Assembly: GCF_007992115.1 (NCBI RefSeq)
Contig: NZ_BJZQ01000005.1
Coordinates: forward strand, 1-64,000
Direction of reading: 5' to 3'
DNA: 64,000 bases
DNA from: Aeromicrobium flavum
GTDB lineage: Bacteria; Actinomycetota; Actinomycetes; Propionibacteriales; Nocardioidaceae
Positions 27,321 to 34,798 of the stretch are shown here, in pieces (position 1 is the first letter of the stretch; each line of letters begins with the position of its first letter). The position numbers and the translations under genes are program-made. Under the pieces are notes generated by a model. That model was given only the letters and a program-made list of their open reading frames with translations. It was not told the origin of the DNA and did no database searches.

Positions 27321-27356
27321 GACAGGGGGTCGCAGGTTCAAATCCTGTCAGCCCGA
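27321..27356 (+). other. 3'-end remnant of a tRNA gene (probable attachment site)
   Basis: The T-arm is intact: stem GCAGG (27332-27336), loop TTCAAAT, stem CCTGT (27344-27348), followed by the acceptor 3' strand CAGCCCG and discriminator A at 27356; CCA is not encoded. The matching 5' acceptor strand (CGGGCTG), D-arm and anticodon arm are absent upstream. The implied CGGG acceptor and the GGGGTCGCAGG variable/T-arm region suggest tRNA-Pro. A tRNA 3' end with its native terminator but without a 5' half is what remains on one side after a genetic element integrates into a tRNA gene. Confidence 0.65.
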
Positions 27357-27361
27357 CAACG

Positions 27362-27387
27362 GAAAGCCCCGGGAGACCGGGGCTTTC
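27362..27387 (+). terminator. Strong terminator after the tRNA remnant
   Basis: Perfect 11-bp stem GAAAGCCCCGG / CCGGGGCTTTC with a GAGA tetraloop, 6 bp after the tRNA 3' end. Probably the original terminator of the tRNA gene. Confidence 0.8.
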
Positions 27388-27418
27388 GTCATTTCTCGGG
27401 TGCGTCGAGGAGCGGGAT

Positions 27419-27613
27419 CTACTCGCGGGCCGGGGTGAGAGCCACGACGAGCGCACCTGTCACGAGGTAGACCAACTGCAGGACGTGGAACCCGCGGATC
27501 GAGGCGACCTCACCGACGAGCAGGTTCACTTCGGGGTCAGCCCCGACCGGGTGCCAGCCCGCGAACGCCGCCGTACCTCGCGCGGTGAGCATCCCCACCA
27601 GCGCTGTGAGCAC
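27419..27613 (-). CDS. Doubtful short hydrophobic reading frame, possible gene remnant
   Basis: 64-residue frame with a membrane-like end (RGFHVLQLVYLVTGALVVAL) that overlaps the 3' end of the AraC gene by 88 bp in another frame on the same strand. No ribosome-binding site was seen. It could be a small membrane protein or the tail of a gene broken by the integration event. I do not recognise it. Confidence 0.22.
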   Translation of the reverse strand: MLTALVGMLTARGTAAFAGWHPVGADPEVNLLVGEVASIRGFHVLQLVYLVTGALVVALTPARE

Positions 27614-28557
27614 CGACTGAGCACGGACTGCTCCGAGAAGCCCAGCGCGGAGGCGATCTGGCTCATCGCCATGGTGGTCGCCGTCAGGTAAGTGCGTGCC
27701 TTGGCTTGTCTCTGGGCGTCGAGCAGCGCGGCGAAGGACGTGCCTTCGCCAGCGAGGCGACGCTGCAGGGTGCGAGGGTGCATGGCGAGGATCGCGGCTG
27801 TCGAGTCGATGTCGACAGGTGCCGTGCCGAGCAGCTGCTCGATCGTGGACTCGACCCGCGGCGCGATGTCCCCGGGGATCGCGGTGTACCGCTGCAGGTG
27901 CTCGAGTGCGAGGTCGCGAACGACCGTGTCGGCTCGGTCGAGGGATCGGGTCAGCAAGGAGCTCGGGACGCGCAACAGGGCTCGTGGTCGGCCCGGCCTG
28001 ACCCGGGCGCCGAAGAACTCCTCGTAACGCGCCAGCGGGCTGATCGGCAGGTGCGGCAACTCGACGGAGCGCAGTCCATAGGGACCGGCGACGAACTCGC
28101 CGATGGCGCGGTGCAGGAATCCCAGTCCGGAGTCGATGCCCTGGCGGAAGGCGCCGCCACCGGCAGGCGTGGAGTACTGGATCGCGATGACGCCCGCCGC
28201 ACCGTGGGGATCGGGGACGATCTCGACGCTGAGTCCGGGCGCGTGGACGAACAGGTACCGAGACGTGCAGGCGAGGGCCTCCGCGACCGTGGGGGAGTTG
28301 CCGATGGCGACGGCCAGGGGGCCGAGCATCGAGGAGTCCTGCCTCTGGGCGACCCGTAGGCCGAGGTCGGGCAGATCGAGCTCGGCCGCGGCCAGCTCGA
28401 GCACTCGACCGAGGGCGAGCTCCTCCACGAGGATCTCGTCGCTGCGCAGCGCCTCCACGGGCAGCCGCACGCGCCGGGCGAGGTCCTCCGGATCCCCGCC
28501 GTGCTCGGAGACGAGGTCGGCGAACCCACGGATACCAGCCGAGCGGATCAGAGCCAT
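27526..28557 (-). CDS. AraC-family regulator with arabinose-binding-like N-domain
   Basis: 343 residues. The N-terminal domain (about 15-190) is of the HTH-linked arabinose_bd type (RRVRLPVEALRSDEILVEELALGRVLELAAAELDLPDLGLRVAQRQ). The C-terminal AraC helix-turn-helix pair has MHPRTLQRRLAGEGTSFAALLDAQRQAKARTYL and IASALGFSEQSVLSRCSQRWWGCSP. The ATG at 28557 is preferred over a TTG 15 bp upstream. It is divergent from a Baeyer-Villiger monooxygenase, 69 bp between starts, and most likely activates it in response to the monooxygenase substrate. Confidence 0.88.
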   Translation of the reverse strand: MALIRSAGIRGFADLVSEHGGDPEDLARRVRLPVEALRSDEILVEELALGRVLELAAAELDLPDLGLRVAQRQDSSMLGPLAVAIGNSPTVAEALACTSRYLFVHAPGLSVEIVPDPHGAAGVIAIQYSTPAGGGAFRQGIDSGLGFLHRAIGEFVAGPYGLRSVELPHLPISPLARYEEFFGARVRPGRPRALLRVPSSLLTRSLDRADTVVRDLALEHLQRYTAIPGDIAPRVESTIEQLLGTAPVDIDSTAAILAMHPRTLQRRLAGEGTSFAALLDAQRQAKARTYLTATTMAMSQIASALGFSEQSVLSRCSQRWWGCSPREVRRRSRAGTRSGLTPK

Positions 28558-28626
28558 GTCGTTCAGGGTCAAGTAGTTGTCGCCTCAGGTCAAGTCTGCG
28601 CAGCCGGGACAGGTCATGCTCGACGC

Positions 28627-30132
28627 ATGAGCACGCGAGAGCAGACCCCGTCTGACCACGTCGACGTCGTCATCGTCGGAGCGGGTCTGTCCGGTGTCGG
28701 GGCGGCCTACCGCCTCCAGACCGAGGCACCCGGCACCAGCTACACGATCCTGGAGGGTCGCACCGCCCTCGGTGGCACGTGGGACCTGTTCCGTTACCCG
28801 GGCATCCGCTCGGACTCGGACATGTACACGCTCGGGTACTCCTTCAAGCCGTGGCGGGACGGGAAGGCGCTGGCTGACGGAGCGTCGATCCTGGAGTACA
28901 TCCGCGAGACCGCGGACGAGTTCGGGATCGAGGAGCACATCCGGTACGCCAGCAAGGTCGTCGACGCCGACTTCGACACCGAGTCCGGACACTGGACCCT
29001 GACCATCGAGGACACGACCACCGGCGACCGGCGCTCGATGACGTGCGGCTTCCTCTACTCCTGCGCGGGCTACTACGACTACGACGACCCCCAGGCTCCG
29101 GAGTTCCCCGGGGCGGAGACGTTCACGGGACGAGTCGTCCATCCCCAGTTCTGGCCGACGGATCTCGACCACGACGGCAGCCGGGTGGTGGTGATCGGTT
29201 CGGGAGCGACCGCCGTGACGCTGGTGCCCGCGATGCTCGCCGGCGACGAGGCGGCCGCGCACGTCACCATGCTCCAGCGAACGCCGACCTGGATCAGCGC
29301 GGTGCCGTCCACCGACAAGCTCGCCGAGCGCCTGAAGTCCGTCCTGCCCGCGAAGGTCGCCCACCGCGCCGTTCGCGCCAAGAACATCGCCTTCTCGACC
29401 GCCGTGTACCAGTTCTGCCGTCGCTGGCCCGAGAAGGCCCGCACGGTGCTGACGGCCAACGTGGCCAAGTTCGTGGGCGAGGATCAGACCGCTGCGCACT
29501 TCACCCCGCCGTACGACCCCTGGGACCAGCGGCTGTGCGCCGTCCCCGGCGGCGACCTGTTCAGGTCCATCACGTCCGGCCGTGCCGAGGTCGTGACCGA
29601 TCACATCGAACGGTTCGTCCCCGAGGGGATCCTGCTGCGGTCGGGGCGCATCCTCGAGGCGGACATCATCGTCACTGCGACAGGCCTTCGGCTGTCGGCG
29701 TTCGGAGGGATCCGACCGAGCGTGGACGGCGAACAGGTCGTCCTTTCCGACCAGTTCGTCTGGAACGGCGCCATGATCACCGGGATCCCGAACTTCGCCA
29801 TCTGCATCGGCTACACCAACGCCTCGTGGACCCTGAGGGCCGACCTGACGCATCGCCTGGTCTGCAAGGTCATCAACTGGATGGGACGCAACGGGCACCG
29901 CGCGGTCGAGCCTGCTCCCGACGCTGAGCTGACGCCCCAGCCGCTGCTGGACCTGTCATCGGGCTATGTCCAGCGCGCCATCGACGCCTTCCCGCGCCAG
30001 GGCGACCGACGACCGTGGCAGGTCCGTCAGAACTACGTCCTCGACTCCATCACGACCCTGCGCACCGACCTCGACACGACGCTGCGACCCGTCCCGGCGC
30101 GTAGACGCGCGCCCGGCCGCGTCGCGGTCTGA
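28627..30132 (+). CDS. Baeyer-Villiger/EthA-like flavin monooxygenase
   Basis: 501 residues. FAD motif GAGLSGVGAAYRL (18-30), ALGGTWDLFRYPGIRSDSDMYTLGYSFKPW near 48-76, the BVMO fingerprint FTGRVVHPQFWP at 166-177 (F-x-G-x3-H-x3-W-P) and the NADPH motif VVIGSGATAVT at about 187-197. Inserts oxygen next to a ketone using NADPH and O2; the RSDSDMYTLGY pattern is the EthA type. The start follows CATGCT by 6 nt, so it is possibly leaderless. The divergent AraC gene suggests substrate-induced expression. Confidence 0.92.
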   Translation: MSTREQTPSDHVDVVIVGAGLSGVGAAYRLQTEAPGTSYTILEGRTALGGTWDLFRYPGIRSDSDMYTLGYSFKPWRDGKALADGASILEYIRETADEFGIEEHIRYASKVVDADFDTESGHWTLTIEDTTTGDRRSMTCGFLYSCAGYYDYDDPQAPEFPGAETFTGRVVHPQFWPTDLDHDGSRVVVIGSGATAVTLVPAMLAGDEAAAHVTMLQRTPTWISAVPSTDKLAERLKSVLPAKVAHRAVRAKNIAFSTAVYQFCRRWPEKARTVLTANVAKFVGEDQTAAHFTPPYDPWDQRLCAVPGGDLFRSITSGRAEVVTDHIERFVPEGILLRSGRILEADIIVTATGLRLSAFGGIRPSVDGEQVVLSDQFVWNGAMITGIPNFAICIGYTNASWTLRADLTHRLVCKVINWMGRNGHRAVEPAPDAELTPQPLLDLSSGYVQRAIDAFPRQGDRRPWQVRQNYVLDSITTLRTDLDTTLRPVPARRRAPGRVAV

Positions 30133-30166
30133 TCCGTCGTCGGGGAGGCGTCTTCGCCGCCCGAGG

Positions 30167-30592
30167 TCAGGCAGGGCCGGCCGCGCGGTGGATCCGCGTC
30201 CGGAACTCCGTCAGGTCCAGCCCGTACGTCGGACCGCCGGTGGCGGCGTAACGCTCGAGCCGGCCGTTGCCGCGCTCGAGCAGCCGCCCGGCGCCGATGG
30301 TGTTGCCGCGCAGGGCGTGGGTCAGCCCGACGCACAACTGCGCGAGCCCCTGCCAGAGGTCGTGCTCGGTTCCCGGAGCGTCCTTCCACCGGGCCTCGAA
30401 GACCTCGTGGGCCGAGAACGGCCGCCCGCGGTCCAACAGCTCGAGGGCGAACCGCACCGTCTCCAGGGGCGGTAACGGGTCTTCGGAGACCGGATCGACC
30501 CCCTCAGCGCCGTACGGCAGCGGTCGGCCGAGCTCGTCGCGCGGCCTGGCCTGGCGCGGCCGGCCCTCCTCGTCGCGGTCCCTGGTCACCAT
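30167..30592 (-). CDS. DUF309 domain protein
   Basis: 141 residues. Arginine-rich N-terminus (RDRDEEGRPRQARPRDELGRPLPYG) typical of actinobacterial members, then the helical DUF309 core LELLDRGRPFSAHEVFEARWK, then LWQGLAQLCVGLTHALRGN. The family signature (AHEVFE..W) suggests a metal- or small-molecule-binding helical bundle; function unknown. Start: ATG 30592, preceded on its strand by GACAGT and a 6-nt gap. It converges on the BVMO gene. Confidence 0.87.
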   Translation of the reverse strand: MVTRDRDEEGRPRQARPRDELGRPLPYGAEGVDPVSEDPLPPLETVRFALELLDRGRPFSAHEVFEARWKDAPGTEHDLWQGLAQLCVGLTHALRGNTIGAGRLLERGNGRLERYAATGGPTYGLDLTEFRTRIHRAAGPA

Positions 30593-30702
30593 GGGGCCAC
30601 TGTCCCGCCCCTCGCGCGCCGAGACAAACCCGGGGCCGGATGTCGGCTGGAGGTCGTCGCGGTTCACCGTCACTCGGCTGGCGGGGCCGGGGTGAGGCCA
30701 CC

Positions 30703-32661
30703 ATGCTGGAACGCGTGACGACTTCCTCCGAGCTGGCGGAGCTGGCCGCCGCCCACCACGTCGCGACGCGGTACCGCGGGTCCGATCGCGAGATGGTCGA
30801 GGTGGCCCCCGAGGTCGTCGTCGCGGTTTTGGCCCAGCTCGGCGTGGACGCGAGCAGCCCGGAATCGATCCAGCGCGAGCTCGACGCGGTGCGACGAGAG
30901 CAGGCGCGGACCTCCCTGCCGCCGACGATCGTCCTGACCGCCGGCACGACGCGTGAGCTGGAGGTGGCGGCGACGCTGGTGCTCGAGGACGGCACGTCGT
31001 CGCAGGTCGACCGACTCGCCGACGACCTTCCCCTGGGGTGGCACCGGCTGGTCACCGACACCCAGGAGGTGACGGTGATCGTCGCTCCGGGCCGCATGCC
31101 CGAGGTCCCGCGCACGTGGGGCTGGATGCTCCAGCTGTACGCGCTGCACTCGCGCGGGTCCTGGGGGATGGGGGACTACGTCGACCTGGCCGAGATGGCG
31201 CGACGCGCCGGGACGGAGCAGGGTGCGGGCGTCCTTCTCGTGAACCCGGTCCAGGCGTTCATGCCCACGCGACCCCTGGAGCGCTCTCCCTACTCGCCGT
31301 CCAGCCGCCGGTACGCCAACCCGCTCTACCTCCGGGTCTCCGAGACGGCGGCGTTCCGGGCGGCCGACGACGAGACTCGGGCGGCGGTGCTGGCGCTGGC
31401 GCCCGACCACGACACCGGGCTGATCGACTACGACGAGGTCTGGGCCGCCAAGCTGGCCGCCTGCGAGATGTTGTGGGCGACGGGGATCGACACCCAGGCC
31501 GACATCGACCCTGACCTGCTGATGTTCGCCACCTTCTCCGCCCTCGCGGAGGTGCACGGTGCCGACTGGCGCGAGTGGCCGGAGGAGCTGCGGAACCCGA
31601 TCGGCGGGGCCGTGGCCGAGGCGGAGCGCTCCCTCGCGGATCGCGTCGCCTTCCACGCGTGGCTGCAGCGACTGTGCCGGGAGCAGCTCGACGAGGCCCG
31701 GTCGGCGGCCCGGGACGCCGGGATGGCCGTCGGCATCGTGCACGACCTGCCCGTCGGCGTGCACCCGGGCGGCGCGGACGCCTGGGCGCTGCAGGAGTCC
31801 TTCGCCTCGGACGTCCGCGTGGGGTGTCCCGCCGACGCGTTCAATCCGCTCGGCCAGGACTGGGGACTGCCTCCGTGGCGGCCGGACAAGCTCGCCGAGT
31901 CGGGCTACGCACCCTTCCGCGACGTGATCCGCAGCGTCCTGCGCCACGCGGACGGCATCCGCGTCGATCACATCGCCGGACTGTGGCGCCTGTGGTGGAT
32001 CCCGCCGGGCGAGCCGGCACACCGTGGCACCTACGTCCACTACGACGCTGACGTCATGCTCGGGATCCTGGCCCTCGAGGCCTACCGGGCCGGGGCAGTG
32101 GTGGTGGGGGAGGATCTCGGCACCGTCGAGGACGAGGTGACCGAGACGATGCACGAGCGCGGGATGCTCAGCTCGGCCGTGCTGTGGTTCGAGCGCGACT
32201 GGGAGGCGCCGGGCCAGCCGCACGTGCCGCCCGAACAGTGGGAGCCCGAGACGATGGCCAGCATCAGCACCCACGACCTGCCGACGGTCGCCGGCTGGCT
32301 GCAGGACGAGCGCGTCCGCATCCAGGCCGATCTCGGCCTGCTCGCCGGGACGGCCGAGGAGGCCTACGCCGAGGCCGAGTCCGACCGTGAAGCGATGCTC
32401 GACCTGCTGCGGGCCGAAGGAGTCCCGGACGACGATCTCGTCGTCGCGCTGCACGCGGTGATCGCCCGCGCCTCGTCCCGGCTGGTCCTCAGCTCGCCGG
32501 CCGACGCGTCCGGCCAGGTGCAGCAGCCGAACCTCCCGGGTACGGTCGACGAGTACCCCAACTGGAGGATCCGTCTGCCGATGGACCTCGACCAGTTCTT
32601 CGCCGACGACCGGGTACGTGCCTGCACCACCCCCTTGCAGGCCTCGCGCCCGTCCACGTGA
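30703..32661 (+). CDS. malQ: 4-alpha-glucanotransferase (amylomaltase, GH77)
   Basis: 652 residues. Transfers glucan segments between maltodextrins in the cytosol. N-terminal extension (about 1-120) as in actinobacterial MalQ, then the GH77 barrel: WMLQLYALHSRGSWGMGDY, GCPADAFNPLGQDWGLPPWRPD, nucleophile Asp in DGIRVDHIAGLWRLWW, acid/base Glu in VVVGEDLGTVEDEV, third Asp in STHDLPTVAGW. Start: ATG 30703 with GGTGAGG 5-6 bp upstream. Opens the 16-kb glucan cluster and overlaps glgX by 4 bp (GTGA). Confidence 0.95.
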   Translation: MLERVTTSSELAELAAAHHVATRYRGSDREMVEVAPEVVVAVLAQLGVDASSPESIQRELDAVRREQARTSLPPTIVLTAGTTRELEVAATLVLEDGTSSQVDRLADDLPLGWHRLVTDTQEVTVIVAPGRMPEVPRTWGWMLQLYALHSRGSWGMGDYVDLAEMARRAGTEQGAGVLLVNPVQAFMPTRPLERSPYSPSSRRYANPLYLRVSETAAFRAADDETRAAVLALAPDHDTGLIDYDEVWAAKLAACEMLWATGIDTQADIDPDLLMFATFSALAEVHGADWREWPEELRNPIGGAVAEAERSLADRVAFHAWLQRLCREQLDEARSAARDAGMAVGIVHDLPVGVHPGGADAWALQESFASDVRVGCPADAFNPLGQDWGLPPWRPDKLAESGYAPFRDVIRSVLRHADGIRVDHIAGLWRLWWIPPGEPAHRGTYVHYDADVMLGILALEAYRAGAVVVGEDLGTVEDEVTETMHERGMLSSAVLWFERDWEAPGQPHVPPEQWEPETMASISTHDLPTVAGWLQDERVRIQADLGLLAGTAEEAYAEAESDREAMLDLLRAEGVPDDDLVVALHAVIARASSRLVLSSPADASGQVQQPNLPGTVDEYPNWRIRLPMDLDQFFADDRVRACTTPLQASRPST

Positions 32662-34796
32662 ACGACACCCCCTCATCACAAGGAGAGCTCGTGCAACCCT
32701 GGCCCGGATCGTCCTATCCGCTCGGCGCCACCTTCGACGGGACCGGCACCAACTTCGCCGTCTTCTCCGAGGCGGCCGAGTTCGTGGAGCTCTGCCTGTT
32801 CGACGAGGCGGGCACCGAGACGCGGGTCCGCCTGGAGGAGGTCGACGGCTTCGTCCACCACGGGTTCCTGCTCGGGGTCGCTCCCGGCCAGCGCTACGGC
32901 TTCCGCGTGCACGGCCCGTACGAGCCGGAGAACGGGTCCCGCTGCAATCCCGCCAAGCTGCTGATCGACCCGTACGCCAAGGCGACCTCCGGCTCGGTCG
33001 ACTGGGACCCGTCGCTGTTCGCGTACGACCTCGACAACCCGGACGAGGTCAACGACGAGGACTCGGCCGGTCACGTCCCGTACTCGGTGGTCATCAACCC
33101 CTACTTCGACTGGGGCGACGACCGGCGGCCGCGCACGCCGTACAACGAGTCGGTGATCTACGAGGCCCACGTCAAGGGCCTGACGATGACCCATCCCGAG
33201 GTGCCGGACGCGCTGCGGGGCACGTACGCGGGCATCGCCCACCCGGCCATCGTCAAGCACCTGAAGTCGATCGGCGTGACCGCGATCGAGCTGCTGCCCG
33301 TGCACCAGTTCCTGACCGACCACTACCTGGCCGAGAAGGGCCTCACCAACTACTGGGGCTACAACACGATCGGCTTCTTCGCCCCGCACGCGGAGTACGC
33401 CGCCCACCCGGGACGCCAGGTGGAGGAGTTCAAGGGCATGGTGCGTGCGTTGCACCAGGCGGACATGGAGGTCATCCTCGACGTCGTCTACAACCACACG
33501 GCGGAGGGCAACCACCTCGGGCCGACGCTGTCGATGCGCGGCATCGACAACTGTGCGTACTACCGGCTCGTCGAGGACGACGAGCAGCACTACATGGACT
33601 ACACCGGCACCGGCAACTCGCTCAACGTGCGTCACCCGCACACGCTGCAGCTCATCATGGACTCGCTGCGCTACTGGGTGACCGAGATGCACGTGGACGG
33701 CTTCCGCTTCGACCTCGCCGCGACCCTCGCCCGGGAGTTCTACGACGTCGACAAGCTCGCGACCTTCTTCGAGCTCGTCCAGCAGGACCCGGTCGTCAGC
33801 CAGGTCAAGCTCATCGCCGAGCCGTGGGACGTCGGTCCCGGCGGGTACCAGGTCGGCAACTTCCCTCCGCTGTGGACGGAGTGGAACGGCCTCTACCGGG
33901 ACACCGTCCGCGACTTCTGGCGTGGAGAGCCCGCGACGCTGGGCGAGTTCGCCTCGCGCATCGCCGGGTCGTCCGACCTCTACCAGGACAACGGACGACG
34001 GCCGTACGCCTCGATCAACTTCGTCACGGCGCACGACGGGTTCACGCTCAACGACCTCGTGACCTACAACGACAAGCACAACGACGCGAACGGCGAGGAC
34101 GGCCGCGACGGCGCGGACGACAACCGCTCGTGGAACTGCGGAGTCGAGGGGCCGACCGACGATCCCGAGGTGCTCGAGCTGCGCCGCCGCCAACGCCGCA
34201 ACCTCATGGCCACCCTGCTGCTGTCCCAGGGCGTGCCGATGATCCTCCACGGCGACGAGCTCGGCCGGTCCCAGTACGGCAACAACAACGTCTACTGCCA
34301 GGACAACGAGGTCAGCTGGGTCGACTGGGACTCCCGCGCGGAGGAGCGCGCGCTGCTGGAGTTCACCGCCGCCCTGACGGCGTTCCGGAAGCGGCATCCG
34401 GTGTTCCGTCGCCGCCGCTTCTTCGAGGGCAAGCCGGTCCGCAAGACCGACGGCCTGCGGGACATCGCCTGGTTCACCCCGGCGGGCGACGAGATGGAGG
34501 AGAAGCACTGGGACGACGACCTGGGCAAGTCGATCGCCGTGTTCCTCAACGGCAACGCGATCGCCGACCGCGACGCCCGAGGCGTGCGCGTCAGGGGCAA
34601 CTCGTTCCTGCTGGCGTTCAACGCCCACAGCGAGCCGGTGGACTTCATCCTCCCCGGCGACGACTACGGCAGCGACTGGCGCGTCGTCGTCGACAGCTCG
34701 ACCGGTGCCGTCGAGCAGCCGGGCGCGGAGACGTTCGGCGCCGGTGCGACCCTCACGGTTCCCGACCGCTCACTCGTCGTGCTGGAGCGAGTCTGA
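32658..34796 (+). CDS. glgX: Glycogen debranching enzyme (GH13, GlgX type)
   Basis: 712 residues. Cleaves alpha-1,6 branches of phosphorylase-limit glycogen to feed MalQ and TreY. N-terminal CBM48 (YPLGATFDGTGTNFAVFSEAAEFVELCLFDE), VDGFRFDLAATLARE with the nucleophile Asp, KLIAEPWDVGPGGYQVGNFPP with the acid/base Glu, NFVTAHDGFTLNDLVTYNDKHN. The sequence after the His-Asp motif follows the GlgX/TreX subgroup. GTG start overlaps malQ; treY begins 2 bp after its stop. A large open antisense frame across it is a GC shadow. Confidence 0.95.
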   Translation: MNDTPSSQGELVQPWPGSSYPLGATFDGTGTNFAVFSEAAEFVELCLFDEAGTETRVRLEEVDGFVHHGFLLGVAPGQRYGFRVHGPYEPENGSRCNPAKLLIDPYAKATSGSVDWDPSLFAYDLDNPDEVNDEDSAGHVPYSVVINPYFDWGDDRRPRTPYNESVIYEAHVKGLTMTHPEVPDALRGTYAGIAHPAIVKHLKSIGVTAIELLPVHQFLTDHYLAEKGLTNYWGYNTIGFFAPHAEYAAHPGRQVEEFKGMVRALHQADMEVILDVVYNHTAEGNHLGPTLSMRGIDNCAYYRLVEDDEQHYMDYTGTGNSLNVRHPHTLQLIMDSLRYWVTEMHVDGFRFDLAATLAREFYDVDKLATFFELVQQDPVVSQVKLIAEPWDVGPGGYQVGNFPPLWTEWNGLYRDTVRDFWRGEPATLGEFASRIAGSSDLYQDNGRRPYASINFVTAHDGFTLNDLVTYNDKHNDANGEDGRDGADDNRSWNCGVEGPTDDPEVLELRRRQRRNLMATLLLSQGVPMILHGDELGRSQYGNNNVYCQDNEVSWVDWDSRAEERALLEFTAALTAFRKRHPVFRRRRFFEGKPVRKTDGLRDIAWFTPAGDEMEEKHWDDDLGKSIAVFLNGNAIADRDARGVRVRGNSFLLAFNAHSEPVDFILPGDDYGSDWRVVVDSSTGAVEQPGAETFGAGATLTVPDRSLVVLERV

Positions 34797-34798
34797 CC

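Noticed and set aside
27295-27357. A complete tRNA ending at 27356
   Set aside because: Upstream bases do not form the acceptor, D or anticodon stems; only the 3' part is tRNA-like.
26950-27456. 168-codon reverse frame across the tRNA remnant containing LTGFEPATP
   Set aside because: This peptide is a typical false translation of a tRNA 3' end on the opposite strand.
32618-34798. Forward open frame continuous with treY through all of glgX, suggesting a 1486-residue protein
   Set aside because: The upstream part has no TreY similarity; the family N-terminus begins at 34799, 2 bp after glgX.
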